Of a stretch of DNA of 64,000 bases, positions 27,237 to 36,512 are shown in pieces. This DNA is from Bradyrhizobium sp. Arg816 (GTDB taxonomy: Bacteria > Pseudomonadota > Alphaproteobacteria > Rhizobiales > Xanthobacteraceae). The notes beneath the pieces were generated by a model. The model saw only the letters and a program-made list of their open reading frames with translations, was not told the origin of the DNA and ran no database searches. Made by a program: the position numbers and the translations under genes. The DNA is taken from the NCBI RefSeq assembly GCF_029989365.1, contig NZ_JAPRAQ010000003.1:62001-126000 (forward strand), in the 5' to 3' direction. Position 1 is the stretch's first letter. Each line of letters starts with the position of its first letter.

Positions 27237-28007
27237 ATGACCGAGCACGTCCGGATCGAGAACAACAACGGAATTCTCACCCTCACGCTGGCGCGTCCCG
27301 ACAAGAAGAATGCGCTGACGGATGCGATGTACGGCAAGCTCGCCGACACCATCGAATCCGCCGAGTTCGATCCGTCCGCCCGCGTGATCCTGATCCGCGG
27401 CGAGGGCGATATGTTCACCGCCGGCAACGATGTGGGCGAATTCGCCGCCGTCGCAGCCGGCAAGTCCGAAGGCAGCCGCAACGTCGTGCGCTTCATCCAG
27501 TCGCTGGCGCGCTGCACCCGGCCGCTGGTCGCCGCTGTGCAGGGCCGCGCCGTCGGCGTCGGCACCACGATGCTGCTGCATTGCGACCTCGTCGTGCTCG
27601 CCGACAACGCGCAATTGTCGACGCCCTTCGTCAGCCTCGCGCTGGTGCCGGAGGCCGCCTCCAGCCTGCTGATGCCGGCACGCATCGGCTATGCCCGCGC
27701 CTACGAGATGTTCGCGCTGGGCGAGACCGTACCGGCCAGGTCGGCGCTGGAATGGGGCCTTGCCAACCGCGTGGTGCCGCTCGGCAAGCTCGATGCCGAG
27801 GCGCTTGCGCTCGCCCAGCGTCTTGCCCGCCAGCCGGCCGGCGCGCTCACGGCCACCAAGAAGCTGATGCGCAATGGCGAGGCTCTGGTCGCGCAGATGC
27901 AGGCCGAAGGCGAGCAATTTGCCCAGCGCCTGCGCACGGCGGAAGCGCGTGAGGCCTTCACCGCTTTCGCCGAGCGCCGGCCGCCGGATTTCACCAAGGT
28001 CGCCTGA
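27237..28007 (+). CDS. Enoyl-CoA hydratase/isomerase (crotonase) family protein
   Basis: Crotonase-fold enzyme of 256 aa acting on an acyl-CoA thioester. The first oxyanion-hole segment is ILIRGEGDMFTAGNDVGEFA (about residues 50-69) and the second is CTRPLVAAVQGRAVGVGTTM (about residues 92-111). The hydratase glutamates are not both obvious (VSLALVPEAASSLL carries one), so isomerase activity is equally possible. AAGGAGAG precedes the start. It is co-transcribed with the MarR gene. Confidence 0.88.
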   Translation: MTEHVRIENNNGILTLTLARPDKKNALTDAMYGKLADTIESAEFDPSARVILIRGEGDMFTAGNDVGEFAAVAAGKSEGSRNVVRFIQSLARCTRPLVAAVQGRAVGVGTTMLLHCDLVVLADNAQLSTPFVSLALVPEAASSLLMPARIGYARAYEMFALGETVPARSALEWGLANRVVPLGKLDAEALALAQRLARQPAGALTATKKLMRNGEALVAQMQAEGEQFAQRLRTAEAREAFTAFAERRPPDFTKVA

Positions 28008-28128
28008 TTTCGCTAGTCTTAAAGCGCTTACAGACCGGGCACTCCCGGCAATTTGACTAAAACCTTAACCGATCCTTGGCATGTCGCAATGCAGGGTGGC
28101 CGGCAATACAATGCAGGCCCCCTGACTC

Positions 28129-30210
28129 ATGGCAATGTTTAAGAAATCGGTAAGCTCGCTTCTTCTGACCTTGATGGCTCTGCTTGCGGCCGGTGCGCTG
28201 GCCTCTACGGCGATCCAGATGTTCGGAGCGTTCGGTCGCTACAGCGACAGTCTCGAGACGGCGCGGCTCGCCGCTGCCGACAAGGCGATCTTCCATGGCG
28301 TGCTCGCGTTGCGCAACAATCGTGGCGATGCCCAGAGCGCCATCCTTGGCGAGGACGATCCCAAGGCAAAACTCGCCGAAGCCGAAAAGGCCGAGCAGGG
28401 CGGCTATGAAGGGATCAGCGCTGCACTCTCGACCGTCGATTTCGCACGCCGCGACGAGCTCGCCGGCACGCTGAAGCAGCGCTGGAACGAAGCCGCGCCG
28501 CAATTCCAGCTGTTCTACGACGAGGCCAAGCTTCCGCGCGCCGAGCGCAAGATGGAGCGAACCAATTCCTGGTACGACGCCGTCACCAAGGTCATCGATA
28601 CGGCGAACCTCGCCTCCACCGCGGTGTCGAACCGCGCCTGGATGAACGATCCCTACATCGCCCGCATGATTCAGGTCCGCCGCTTCGCCTGGCAGGTGCG
28701 CGACCGTTATGGGGTCCATTGTTCGTCGCTTCGATCGAACATCAACAGCAGCAAGCCGCTCGACGACGCCCAGAAGCGGTCGGTGGCGCAATGGGACGGC
28801 ACGATCGCCTCCGGCTGGGCGGGCATGGCCGAGTTGCTGGCTGCGCCCGACGTGACGGCGGAGCTGGTGACGGCAGCGTCGGACGCGAAGACCAAGACCG
28901 ATGGCGTCCTGAAGCAGATCGGCGATCTCACCAAGAATCTCGACGGCAGCGGCAAGCCCGCGATGCCCGCGTCGGAGTGGAACACGCTGTGCCAGTCGCC
29001 GTTCCCGCTCATTGTCGGGGTCGCGACCAAAGCGCTGGATCAGTCGATCGCGCGTGCCGAGGCCGTGCAGGCCAAGGCCCTCACCAATCTCATCGTGCAG
29101 TCGCTCGCGTTTCTGCTCGCGCTCGCCGTGACCCTCGCCGGCGTGTACGTGGTGCGCAATCGCCTGATGCGCCCGGTCCGCGCCATCCTCGACGCCATCG
29201 CGCGAATCGGCGCCCGCGATTACGCGACGCCGGTGCCGCAGTCGAAATATCCGGACGAGTTCGGGACCATGGCTGCCGCGCTCGAGAGCCTGCGCGAGAG
29301 CGCGGCGACCGCCGAGCGGCTGGGCCAGGAACGCGAATCGCAGCAGGCGCTGCAACTCGCCCGTTCCGGTACCGTGGACGACGCGTGCCGCAGCTTCGAC
29401 GACACCGTGCAGGCGGTGATCCACAGCGTCGCTGCATCGACGAGGGACCTCGATGCCACCGCGACCGATGTGCGCACGCTGGTTTCGGAATCGACCAGCC
29501 AGACCGCGGCAGTCTCGTCCGCGGCCGAGCAGGCCACCAACAATCTCGAGACCATCGCGGCCGCGACCGAGGAACTCTCCGCATCCGTCGGCGAAATCTC
29601 CGCACAGGTGCAGTTGAGCGCCCGCGAGGCGCGCGAGGCCGTTTCGCAGGCCGAGCGGACCAACGCGACGGTCGAGATCCTCGATCAGACCGCGAGCCGG
29701 ATCGGCGAGGTCGTGAAGATGATCAACGCCATCGCCGGTCAGACCAATCTCCTGGCGTTGAATGCGACCATCGAAGCGGCGCGAGCGGGCGAGGCCGGCC
29801 GTGGCTTTGCCGTGGTCGCCGGCGAGGTCAAGAGCCTCGCCGCGCAGACCGCAACCGCAACCGAAGAAATCTCGCGCCAGGTCGAGGAGATCCAGGGCGC
29901 GACGGGCCAGGCCGTGACCGCCATCCGCTCGATCGGGGGCGCCATCAGCGGCATCGACGAGAAGATGACGGCGATCGCAGCCGCCGTCGAGGAGCAGCGC
30001 GCGGCCACCACCGAGATCTCGCGCAACTTCCAGCAGGCAGCCCAGGGCACCCGCGAGGTCACCGACACCATCGGCAGCGTCGCCAGGCTCAACCAGGAAA
30101 CCGGCAATGCCGGCACGGTGCTGTCCGAATCCGTGAAGAAGATGTCGGGCGATGCCGATCGTCTTCGCGTCGCGGTCGAGGGCTTTTTAGGGGCCGTGAA
30201 GACCGCATAA
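28129..30210 (+). CDS. Methyl-accepting chemotaxis protein
   Basis: Transmembrane chemoreceptor of 693 aa. Membrane helix 1 lies at about residues 7-30 ([20 protein letters not shown]). The periplasmic sensor (31-318) is helical, without a PAS/Cache signature I can name, and has an unusual Cys pair (VHCSSLRS and TLCQSPFP). Helix 2 is at about 319-343, HAMP about 344-400 ([20 protein letters not shown]), then the signalling domain with the conserved hairpin ([20 protein letters not shown], about 533-552). No CheB/CheR-binding pentapeptide is seen at the C-terminus (GFLGAVKTA). Ligand unknown. Confidence 0.92.
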   Translation: MAMFKKSVSSLLLTLMALLAAGALASTAIQMFGAFGRYSDSLETARLAAADKAIFHGVLALRNNRGDAQSAILGEDDPKAKLAEAEKAEQGGYEGISAALSTVDFARRDELAGTLKQRWNEAAPQFQLFYDEAKLPRAERKMERTNSWYDAVTKVIDTANLASTAVSNRAWMNDPYIARMIQVRRFAWQVRDRYGVHCSSLRSNINSSKPLDDAQKRSVAQWDGTIASGWAGMAELLAAPDVTAELVTAASDAKTKTDGVLKQIGDLTKNLDGSGKPAMPASEWNTLCQSPFPLIVGVATKALDQSIARAEAVQAKALTNLIVQSLAFLLALAVTLAGVYVVRNRLMRPVRAILDAIARIGARDYATPVPQSKYPDEFGTMAAALESLRESAATAERLGQERESQQALQLARSGTVDDACRSFDDTVQAVIHSVAASTRDLDATATDVRTLVSESTSQTAAVSSAAEQATNNLETIAAATEELSASVGEISAQVQLSAREAREAVSQAERTNATVEILDQTASRIGEVVKMINAIAGQTNLLALNATIEAARAGEAGRGFAVVAGEVKSLAAQTATATEEISRQVEEIQGATGQAVTAIRSIGGAISGIDEKMTAIAAAVEEQRAATTEISRNFQQAAQGTREVTDTIGSVARLNQETGNAGTVLSESVKKMSGDADRLRVAVEGFLGAVKTA

Positions 30211-30327
30211 CTTCGATCGTCATCCGTCTAGGCGTCGTGCGAACGGCATTGCCGCCGCTTCACGCGGCGGGTACATCTGTGCGGCTGCGGGAGCGCAGCA
30301 ACAGACGTATCAAGGATGGAGAGTTCG

Positions 30328-31266
30328 ATGCCGGCCACCCCACACAACGCCCAGCGCCCCTATCGCGGCGTGTTCCCGGTCGCGCCCACCATCTTCGACG
30401 AGCGCGGCGAGCTCGACCTCGAGGGCCAGCGCCGCTGCATCGATTTCATGATCGATGCGGGCTCGAATGGTCTCTGCATCCTCGCCAATTTCTCCGAGCA
30501 GTTCGTGCTCACCGATGCCGAGCGCGAAACCGTGATGCATGCGGTGCTGGAGCACGTCGCGGGCCGGGTTCCCGTGATCGTCACCACGACGCATTTCAGC
30601 TCCGCCGTCTGCGCCGCGCGCAGCCAGCAGGCCGAGGCGGCGGGGGCCGCCATGGTCATGGTGATGCCGCCCTATCACGGCGCGACCTTCCGCGTGCCCG
30701 AGAAAGGCATCGTCGAATTCTTCAAGGTGCTCTCTGGCGCGATCAACATTCCGATCATGATCCAGGACGCGCCTGTCGCCGGAACGCCGCTGTCGGTCGA
30801 GCTGCTCGCGCGGCTGGCGCGCGACTTCGCCAACATCCGCTATTTCAAGATCGAGGTGCCGGGCGCGGCGGCAAAGCTGCGCGGCCTGATCGAGGCGGGC
30901 GGCAAGGATATCGAGGGACCGTGGGACGGCGAGGAAGCCATCACGCTGCTCGCCGATCTCGACGCCGGCGCCACCGGCGCGATGACGGGCGGCGGCTATC
31001 CCGACGGCATCCGCCAGATCGTCGATCCCTATTTCGCCGGCAAGCGCGAGGAGGCAAAGGCCGCCTATGAGCGCTGGCTGCCGCTGATCAACTATGAAAA
31101 CCGCCAATGCGGCCTGATCGCCTGCAAGGCCATGATGCAGGCCGGCGGCGTGATCAAATCGGACGCCGTGCGCCATCCGCTCCAGCAGCTGCACCCGGCG
31201 ACGCGGGCTGGGCTGCTGGAGCTCGCGAAGGAGCGGGATGCGCTGGCGTTGCGGTGGGGGAAGTAG
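30328..31266 (+). CDS. DHDPS-family aldolase/dehydratase, possibly L-2-keto-3-deoxyarabonate dehydratase type
   Basis: Class I TIM-barrel protein of 312 aa. The loop LCILANFSEQFVLTDAERE replaces the GTTGE motif of DapA and resembles L-2-keto-3-deoxyarabonate dehydratases. The Schiff-base lysine is in IRYFKIEVPGA (about residue 174). The reaction is therefore more likely dehydration or cleavage of a sugar-acid derivative than lysine synthesis (family inference). ATG 30328 has GGAGAG 4 nt upstream; ATG 30316 would add four residues. It is monocistronic between the chemoreceptor and a repeat-rich gap. Confidence 0.8.
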   Translation: MPATPHNAQRPYRGVFPVAPTIFDERGELDLEGQRRCIDFMIDAGSNGLCILANFSEQFVLTDAERETVMHAVLEHVAGRVPVIVTTTHFSSAVCAARSQQAEAAGAAMVMVMPPYHGATFRVPEKGIVEFFKVLSGAINIPIMIQDAPVAGTPLSVELLARLARDFANIRYFKIEVPGAAAKLRGLIEAGGKDIEGPWDGEEAITLLADLDAGATGAMTGGGYPDGIRQIVDPYFAGKREEAKAAYERWLPLINYENRQCGLIACKAMMQAGGVIKSDAVRHPLQQLHPATRAGLLELAKERDALALRWGK

Positions 31267-31286
31267 CGGGCCACTTGCTCCACTGT

Positions 31287-31372
31287 CGTCATTGCGAGGC
31301 GCGAAGCGACGAAGCAATCCAGAATGTGTCCGCGGAGACAGTCTGGATTGCTTCGCTCCGCTCGCAATGACG
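31287..31372. repeat. REP-like palindromic repeat
   Basis: CGTCATTGCGAG at 31287 and CTCGCAATGACG ending at 31372 are perfect inverted arms, with GAAGCAATCCAGA and TCTGGATTGCTTC as an inner dyad. This hairpin type (GCAATCC...GGATTGC) is a dispersed element in Bradyrhizobium-like genomes. It follows the aldolase gene and could end its transcript. Confidence 0.75.
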
Positions 31373-31403
31373 GAAACTTGTTGGAGCAATCGCCTTTCCC
31401 GAC

Positions 31404-31449
31404 GTCGTCCCGGCCCCCGGTGTGCAATTGCGCACTAGGCCGGGAGGAC
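31404..31449. repeat. Second intergenic dyad repeat
   Basis: GTCGTCCCGGCC (31404-31415) and GGCCGGGAGGAC (31438-31449) are near-perfect arms around an inner GTGCAATTGCGCAC near-palindrome. With the preceding element this fills the first half of the 397-bp gap. The remaining stretch to 31663 shows only the GGGAGG ribosome site of the next gene. Confidence 0.65.
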
Positions 31450-31663
31450 ACCGAGCCTGATCCCGCCGGCTTCCATCGGCTGAAGGCGTCGAATTGGCGC
31501 GGTTGGGGCGGTTTCCCGCGGTCCGGCGATGACATATTGTACGCTCCTTGCACGCTCGCCGACTGGGTTCGCGGAGCTTCTCAAGACGTCGCTGAGCGGC
31601 TCTTCATTATGCCGCTATTCCGAGCCAGGTTGGAGCGAGCCGACGAAACAGGGAGGCAGTGCC

Positions 31664-33064
31664 ATGACGATGAGGCCGGATCCCACCTTTCACGCATCGC
31701 CCAAGCTGGCGATGGAAGCGCCTGCAGAGAACTTTGCCTACACGCTGCTGCTCAGTCCGGATTTCTCAAAGCCGGATGCTCTCGCGGTCATCGACGTCAA
31801 GCCGGGATCGCCGATCTACAGCCAAATCGTCCACACGGTGACGATGCCCAACAAGGGCGATGAGTTTCATCACTTCGGCTGGAATGCCTGCTCCTCCGCC
31901 TTGTCGCCGCTCGCCGGACATGCCTTCATCGAGCGGCGCTATCTCATCATCCCCGGAATACGCTCGTCGCGGATCTACATCATCGATACCAAGCCCGATC
32001 CGACCAAAGCCAAAATCCACAAGATCATCGAGCCCGAGGAAATCTTCAAAAAGACCGGCTACTCGCGGCCGCATACTATCCATTGCGGGCCGGACGGCAT
32101 CTATGTGAGCACGCTGGGCGGCGGCGGCAAGGACGGCACTAACGGGCCTCCAGGCGTCTTCATCATGGATTGCGAGACGTTCGAGGTCCTTGGACGATGG
32201 GAGATCGACCGCGGTCCGCAGACACTGCACTATGATTTCTGGTGGAACCTGCCGCGCGACTACATGGTGACGAGCGAATGGGCGTTGCCGCCGCAGTTCG
32301 AGAACGGGATCGTCGCGGAAGATCTGCTGGCGAACAAATATGGCCATCGTCTCCACTTCTGGGATCTCCGCGCCCGTCGCAACGTGCAGACCATCGACCT
32401 CGGCGCCAATCATCAGATGGCGCTGGAGGTGCGGCCCGCGCACGATCCGGTTCGCGAATACGGCTTCGTTGGCGTTGTGGTCGACACCACCAACCTCGAA
32501 GCATCGATCTGGACCTGGTGGCGCGAAGGCGGAAAATTCCATGCGGAGAAGACGGCGACGATCCCGCCCGAGCCCGCGCCAAAGGAGAAGCTCCCGCCGC
32601 TGCTGCAGGGATTTGGCGCCGTGCCGCCGCTGGTGACCGACATCGACCTGTCGATGGATGACCGGTTTCTCTATGTCTCGTGCTGGGGCACGGGTGAAAT
32701 GCGCCAGTACGATGTGAGTGACCCGCGAAAGCCGAAGCTTGCCGGCTCGGTTCACATCGGCGGCATCGCGCGCCGCACCCCCCATCCGAACGGCAAGGCA
32801 TTTGCGGCCGGTCCGCAGATGGTCGAGATCAGCCGCGACGGCAAGCGCGTGTACTGGACCAATTCGCTGTATTCCACCTGGGATGACCAATTCTATCCCG
32901 ATGGAGTTCCGGGCGTGGAAGTCATGGCCAATGTCGGTCGCGACGGCGGCCTCGAACTCGCCAAGGACTATTTCGTGAGCTTCCCCGACGGATATCGTGC
33001 GCACCAGATCAGGCTGGAGGGCGGCGATTGTTCGACGGACTCCTTTTGCTACCCGTCGGCCTAG
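31664..33064 (+). CDS. Selenium-binding protein family, methanethiol oxidase type
   Basis: Beta-propeller protein of 466 aa of the SBP56/MtoX family, whose bacterial members oxidise methanethiol to formaldehyde, sulfide and peroxide with copper. Family blocks are intact: GDEFHHFGWNACSS, SRPHTIHCGPDGIYVSTLGG, LHYDFWWNLPRDYMVTSEW, YVSCWGTGEMRQYDVSDP and GDCSTDSFCYPSA. The normal CSSC is CSSA here (residues 76-79), so the second cysteine is lost. No secretion signal is visible. ATG 31664 follows GGGAGG. The next gene overlaps by 37 nt and encodes a membrane partner. Confidence 0.9.
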   Translation: MTMRPDPTFHASPKLAMEAPAENFAYTLLLSPDFSKPDALAVIDVKPGSPIYSQIVHTVTMPNKGDEFHHFGWNACSSALSPLAGHAFIERRYLIIPGIRSSRIYIIDTKPDPTKAKIHKIIEPEEIFKKTGYSRPHTIHCGPDGIYVSTLGGGGKDGTNGPPGVFIMDCETFEVLGRWEIDRGPQTLHYDFWWNLPRDYMVTSEWALPPQFENGIVAEDLLANKYGHRLHFWDLRARRNVQTIDLGANHQMALEVRPAHDPVREYGFVGVVVDTTNLEASIWTWWREGGKFHAEKTATIPPEPAPKEKLPPLLQGFGAVPPLVTDIDLSMDDRFLYVSCWGTGEMRQYDVSDPRKPKLAGSVHIGGIARRTPHPNGKAFAAGPQMVEISRDGKRVYWTNSLYSTWDDQFYPDGVPGVEVMANVGRDGGLELAKDYFVSFPDGYRAHQIRLEGGDCSTDSFCYPSA

Positions 33065-33756
33065 ACTGGCAGCACGGGAGTTGGCCGCTCGGCTGGCTGT
33101 GGCTCGCTCTTGTCGCGAGCGGTCTCTATCACGGCGTCAATCCGGGAATGGGATGGCCGCTCGCCGTGTCGGCCGGCCTCATGGACAAGAGCCCGCGCGC
33201 GCTGTTCCGCGCGTTGTGGGCTCTGGCGGCCGGTCATCTCCTGGCAACATTTCTCGTGCTGCTGCCATTCGCGTTGCTGCTCGTGCTGGCCGAGTGGCAG
33301 CGTTCGATCCAGCTCGGTGCGAGCCTTCTCGTCATCGGCTTCGGCGTCTATCGGCTGGTCGAGCGGCGCCATCCGCGCACGCTGGCACGAATTCCGCCCA
33401 CGCAATTGGCGCTCTGGTCATTCGCCGTTGCCATTGCTCACGGCGCGGCCTTGATGCTCGTGCCGATCTATCTCGGGCTCTGCCAGGCGTTCGAGCTCGA
33501 TGCCGGCCATGAGGCGGCGGGCGCGCTGATGAAGGCAAGTCTTCTGAAGACAAGTCTCGGGATGGCGGTGCTGGTGTCCCTGGTGCACGTTGTCGCCATG
33601 GTCAGTGCCGGCGGATGTCTGGCATGGCTGGTCTACCGCTATCTGGGATTGAGGTTCGTTGCGCGAAGCTGGTTCAATCTGGATGCAATCTGGGCGACCA
33701 GCCTCATTCTGGTTGGCGTCGTGGCGCTCGCCTTTAATCTCGCGAGCTGGCGCTGA
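33028..33756 (+). CDS. Integral membrane protein downstream of the methanethiol oxidase
   Basis: Hydrophobic protein of 242 aa with about six membrane helices. Three helices carry histidine-containing motifs (SGLYHGVNPGMGWPLAVSAG, AVAIAHGAALMLVPIYLG, SLVHVVAMVSAGGCLAWLVY), reminiscent of the metal/sulfite-exporter-like UreH/RcnA group, so metal supply to the copper enzyme is one hypothesis. It starts at TTG 33028, inside the preceding gene, behind the strong ribosome site GGAGGGCGGCGA; overlap is 37 nt. Function is not established. Confidence 0.7.
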   Translation: MFDGLLLLPVGLDWQHGSWPLGWLWLALVASGLYHGVNPGMGWPLAVSAGLMDKSPRALFRALWALAAGHLLATFLVLLPFALLLVLAEWQRSIQLGASLLVIGFGVYRLVERRHPRTLARIPPTQLALWSFAVAIAHGAALMLVPIYLGLCQAFELDAGHEAAGALMKASLLKTSLGMAVLVSLVHVVAMVSAGGCLAWLVYRYLGLRFVARSWFNLDAIWATSLILVGVVALAFNLASWR

Positions 33757-33759
33757 GGC

Positions 33760-34458
33760 CTACTTCGCCAACGCCCACTCGCCGACAAAGCGGAAGCGCG
33801 CCCTGGCATCATTCTGCTTGAACAGCGCGATCCGGTCGACCAACAGCGTATCGAGGCCGAGCGTCGCAAACCTCGCGCGCAGCATCTCCAGGATCGGCCC
33901 GCGCCGTTCCGCATCCAGCCGTCCCGTCAGCGTCATGTGGAAGCGGAATTCCTCCATCACGTAAGGGTAACCCCAGCGGTCGAGATAGTCGCGCTGCCGC
34001 TCGGTGAGCTTGTCGGGCTTGCGCCGCGCGCGGTCCTCCGCCGTCATGGGCGCGCGGAAGTCGTCGAATTCGCGGACGCAATCGGCGGCAAGTTGCTGGA
34101 GCGCGCCCACCGGCTCGGTCGGAATCACCGCGATGAAGCCGCTGATGGAGTCGACGACCGGGCGGATTGACGGCATCGGCGGCGCCTTGCCGGCAAAGGC
34201 CGCGCAAGCTGCGACGAGCTCGGCTTCAGTCCTGCCGCGCGCCAGCGCCATCGGCGCTTTCAGCGTGCCGTGGAAACCGTATTTGCGGGGATCGGCCGTG
34301 ACGTCGCGCCAATCCGGCGCAACACGCGATGCGTCGGCAGGGAACGGCACTTCGTCACCGGTGTAGACATCGTAACCGAGCAGCTCGGCGCCGAAGCGGG
34401 AGAGGGCGCTGTCGGCGCCGGCGGCAAAGTAGATCGCGTAGCGGGGAAAATCAGTCAT
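33760..34458 (-). CDS. DUF1045 phosphonate-operon protein, 2H-phosphoesterase fold
   Basis: Protein of 232 aa matching the DUF1045 family that recurs in phosphonate operons. The two HxT motifs of the 2H phosphoesterase superfamily are intact: H63-G-T65 in YGFHGTLKAP and H174-M-T176 in FRFHMTLTGR. Enzymes of this superfamily open cyclic phosphodiesters. The locus has no phnP, whose product opens the 1,2-cyclic ribose phosphate made by C-P lyase, so this protein is a strong candidate to fill that step (inference). It is last in a three-gene operon, 18 nt after the PhnM paralogue. Confidence 0.82.
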   Translation of the reverse strand: MTDFPRYAIYFAAGADSALSRFGAELLGYDVYTGDEVPFPADASRVAPDWRDVTADPRKYGFHGTLKAPMALARGRTEAELVAACAAFAGKAPPMPSIRPVVDSISGFIAVIPTEPVGALQQLAADCVREFDDFRAPMTAEDRARRKPDKLTERQRDYLDRWGYPYVMEEFRFHMTLTGRLDAERRGPILEMLRARFATLGLDTLLVDRIALFKQNDARARFRFVGEWALAK

Positions 34459-34476
34459 CGCCTGAGCATAACCGGT

Positions 34477-35670
34477 TCAGGCCGCAACGACAGCCTCGCG
34501 CGGCGTCGCTGCCGCCGCGAGCAGTCGCGTCGCATCGGTGAGATGCACGAGCTTTCCGCCTGATACCACCGCGATCAGCCGCGGCCGCAGCGGCGCGCTG
34601 TCGTCGACCAGCAGCATGTCGGCGCGGCATCCTTCTGCGAGCACGCCGCGATCGGCAAGGCCGGTCGCGCGGGCCGGTCCCGCGGACACCAGGTTCCAGG
34701 CCTCGGTCAGCGGCAGCACGCCGTCGGCGGCGAGGCGAAACGCGGCGAGCAGCTGCGCCGGATAGTAATAGTCCGACGCCAGCACCGAGCAGAGCCCCTT
34801 CGCGATCATGTCGGATGCCCGGGTCCAGCCGGTATGGCTGCCGCCGCGCACGACATTCGGCGCACCGTAGACGATGGCATCGCCCGCGGCCGCGGCCGCT
34901 CGCGCGGTCTCCTCGTTGATCGGAAACTCCGCGATGTCAGCGCCCAGCTCGCGAAACTCCTGCCGCATCGCCGGTGTCGCATCGTCGTGCGAGAGCATCC
35001 GCACCTCGGCCGCGCGAGCAGTCGCGGCGAGCCGCGACACGGAAGCCGGCACTTCACTGGCGCGCGAAAGCACACGCTCGACGAGCCGGTCGAATTCCTC
35101 GCCCGAGAGGCCGGTGCGCTCGACCATGCGGTTGCGCTTGCGCGGCTTGGCCATGTCGGCAACGGTGCCGTCCATGTGGTCGTTGAAGGCGAACAGGTCG
35201 ACGCGGCCCTCGGCGAGCCATTGGCCGATCTCGGTCTCGGCATCGAGATTGTAGGTCTCGTGGCGCAGGTGGAAACGCGTGTCGGCGGCGAATTGCGGGC
35301 GTTGCCGCTCGATCGCCTCCATCAGGGCGCGCGCATTGCCGGCGCTGCGCAGGCCAGGCTCCCACGAGCAGGTCGTGGCGTGAAACACGGTGGTGATGCC
35401 GTTGCTGATCGCCTGGCGGTCACTGTCGGCGAGCGCGACGTCGATCGGGAAGTCGACGCCGGCGCGCGGCATCATCTGCCGTTCGAAGGCATCGCCATGC
35501 AGATCGACGATGCCGGGCAGCACCAGCAGGTTGCGCGCATCGATCGCCAGCCGCGCACGGCCGCGAGAGGCATCGACCTGCGCAATGTCCGCGCCGGACA
35601 CCAGAATGGAAGTTTCGACGAGCTCGGAGCCGATCAGGGCCCGGCCGCCCTCGAGGAAGATGTCTGTCAA
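34477..35670 (-). CDS. PhnM-like amidohydrolase (second PhnM)
   Basis: Amidohydrolase-fold protein of 397 aa related to alpha-D-ribose 1-methylphosphonate 5-triphosphate diphosphatase. The N-terminal metal motif is [20 protein letters not shown], followed by [18 protein letters not shown] and [10 protein letters not shown], and the C-terminal [20 protein letters not shown]. It differs from the operon-embedded PhnM at 45696-46853, whose motif is PGLIELHTDHLEAH. The HGDAFERQ form may act on a different triphosphate or nucleotide-like ester. The upstream acyltransferase gene overlaps by 4 nt. Confidence 0.85.
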   Translation of the reverse strand: MTDIFLEGGRALIGSELVETSILVSGADIAQVDASRGRARLAIDARNLLVLPGIVDLHGDAFERQMMPRAGVDFPIDVALADSDRQAISNGITTVFHATTCSWEPGLRSAGNARALMEAIERQRPQFAADTRFHLRHETYNLDAETEIGQWLAEGRVDLFAFNDHMDGTVADMAKPRKRNRMVERTGLSGEEFDRLVERVLSRASEVPASVSRLAATARAAEVRMLSHDDATPAMRQEFRELGADIAEFPINEETARAAAAAGDAIVYGAPNVVRGGSHTGWTRASDMIAKGLCSVLASDYYYPAQLLAAFRLAADGVLPLTEAWNLVSAGPARATGLADRGVLAEGCRADMLLVDDSAPLRPRLIAVVSGGKLVHLTDATRLLAAAATPREAVVAA

Positions 35671-36338
35671 GCGACCGCGCTTCGTTTGCTGGCAGGGGAA
35701 CGGGTGAGGGAGCTTGCCCGTGCTTCATATGCCGAGAGGAATTCTTCAATCCCGAGCTTGCGGAAATCGGGCAGTGCTTCACGCAATTTGTCGTGATCCC
35801 AGTCCCACCAGGCGAGCCGGGCCAGCCGTCCGGCGACGTCTTCCGAGAACCGCCGCCGCACGATGCGCGCCGGATTGCCGGCGACGATGGTGTAGGCCGG
35901 CACGTCCTTGGTGACGATGGCGCCCGCCGCGATCACGGCGCCGGTGCCGATGTTGCGGCCCGGCAGCACGATCGCGCCATGGCCGATCCAGACGTCATGG
36001 CCGATATGGACGTGATGCTGGCGCCGCCAGTCGAAGAACTCGGTGTCGTCGCTCTCGCCTTCGAAGTAGGCGCTGGAACGATAGGTGAAATGCGCCTGCG
36101 TGGCGCGATGCATCGGATGATTGCCGGGATTGATGCGCGTCATCGCCGCGATCGAGCAGAATTTTCCGATGGTGGTGTAGGTGATCTGGGCGTCGTTCAC
36201 GACATAGGAGTAGTCGCCCATCGCGACTTCATGCAGGACGGTGCGCGCGCCGACTTCGGTATAGGTGCCGAGCCTGGTCTCATGCAGCTTCGCCGAGGGG
36301 TCGATGGTCGGTTGAACCGAGAGTGTTTTGCCGGCCAT
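35667..36338 (-). CDS. Phosphonate-cluster hexapeptide-repeat acyltransferase
   Basis: Left-handed beta-helix transferase of 223 aa, first gene of the minus-strand phosphonate operon. Hexapeptide turns are evident ([57 protein letters not shown]) with the catalytic histidine region [12 protein letters not shown], as in xenobiotic/chloramphenicol-type acetyltransferases. Such proteins occur in many phn loci lacking phnO, so aminoalkylphosphonate acetylation is plausible (inference). ATG 36338 starts the conserved domain. A triple PhoB-type box lies 48 bp upstream. Confidence 0.83.
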   Translation of the reverse strand: MAGKTLSVQPTIDPSAKLHETRLGTYTEVGARTVLHEVAMGDYSYVVNDAQITYTTIGKFCSIAAMTRINPGNHPMHRATQAHFTYRSSAYFEGESDDTEFFDWRRQHHVHIGHDVWIGHGAIVLPGRNIGTGAVIAAGAIVTKDVPAYTIVAGNPARIVRRRFSEDVAGRLARLAWWDWDHDKLREALPDFRKLGIEEFLSAYEARASSLTRSPASKRSAVA

Positions 36339-36385
36339 GCTACATCCGATAGGTCGAGGGCGGGCGTACCTCTTCGAGCGGCCTG

Positions 36386-36414
36386 ATGACAGCGTCATGA
36401 CGATGTGATGACAG
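36386..36414 (-). promoter_or_regulatory. Triple Pho box for the minus-strand phosphonate operon
   Basis: Read on the minus strand this holds CTGTCAT, TCGTCAT and CTGTCAT, each separated by 4 nt (plus-strand ATGACAG 36386-36392, ATGACGA 36397-36403, ATGACAG 36408-36414). The 11-bp period and heptamer match the rhizobial PhoB consensus almost exactly, placing the acyltransferase-phnM2-DUF1045 operon under phosphate-starvation control. Confidence 0.8.
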
Positions 36415-36451
36415 GGGAGGAGGTGTGTTGGATCGCCGCACCGCGATCCGT

Positions 36452-36469
36452 GTGTCACACAAGTGTCAA
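36452..36469 (+). promoter_or_regulatory. Pho box for phnC
   Basis: GTGTCAC (36452-36458), 4 nt, GTGTCAA (36463-36469): each heptamer matches the CTGTCAT consensus at 5 of 7 positions with the correct spacing and orientation toward phnC, 43 bp upstream of its start. Confidence 0.55.
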
Positions 36470-36512
36470 GTGCCAGCGTTAGCGGTGGCAGCCAGCTACT
36501 CTGGAGCCCTCT

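Noticed and set aside
31529..33064. Upstream start for the methanethiol oxidase (511 aa)
   Set aside because: The extra 45 residues are not family-like, and a strong ribosome site sits just before ATG 31664.
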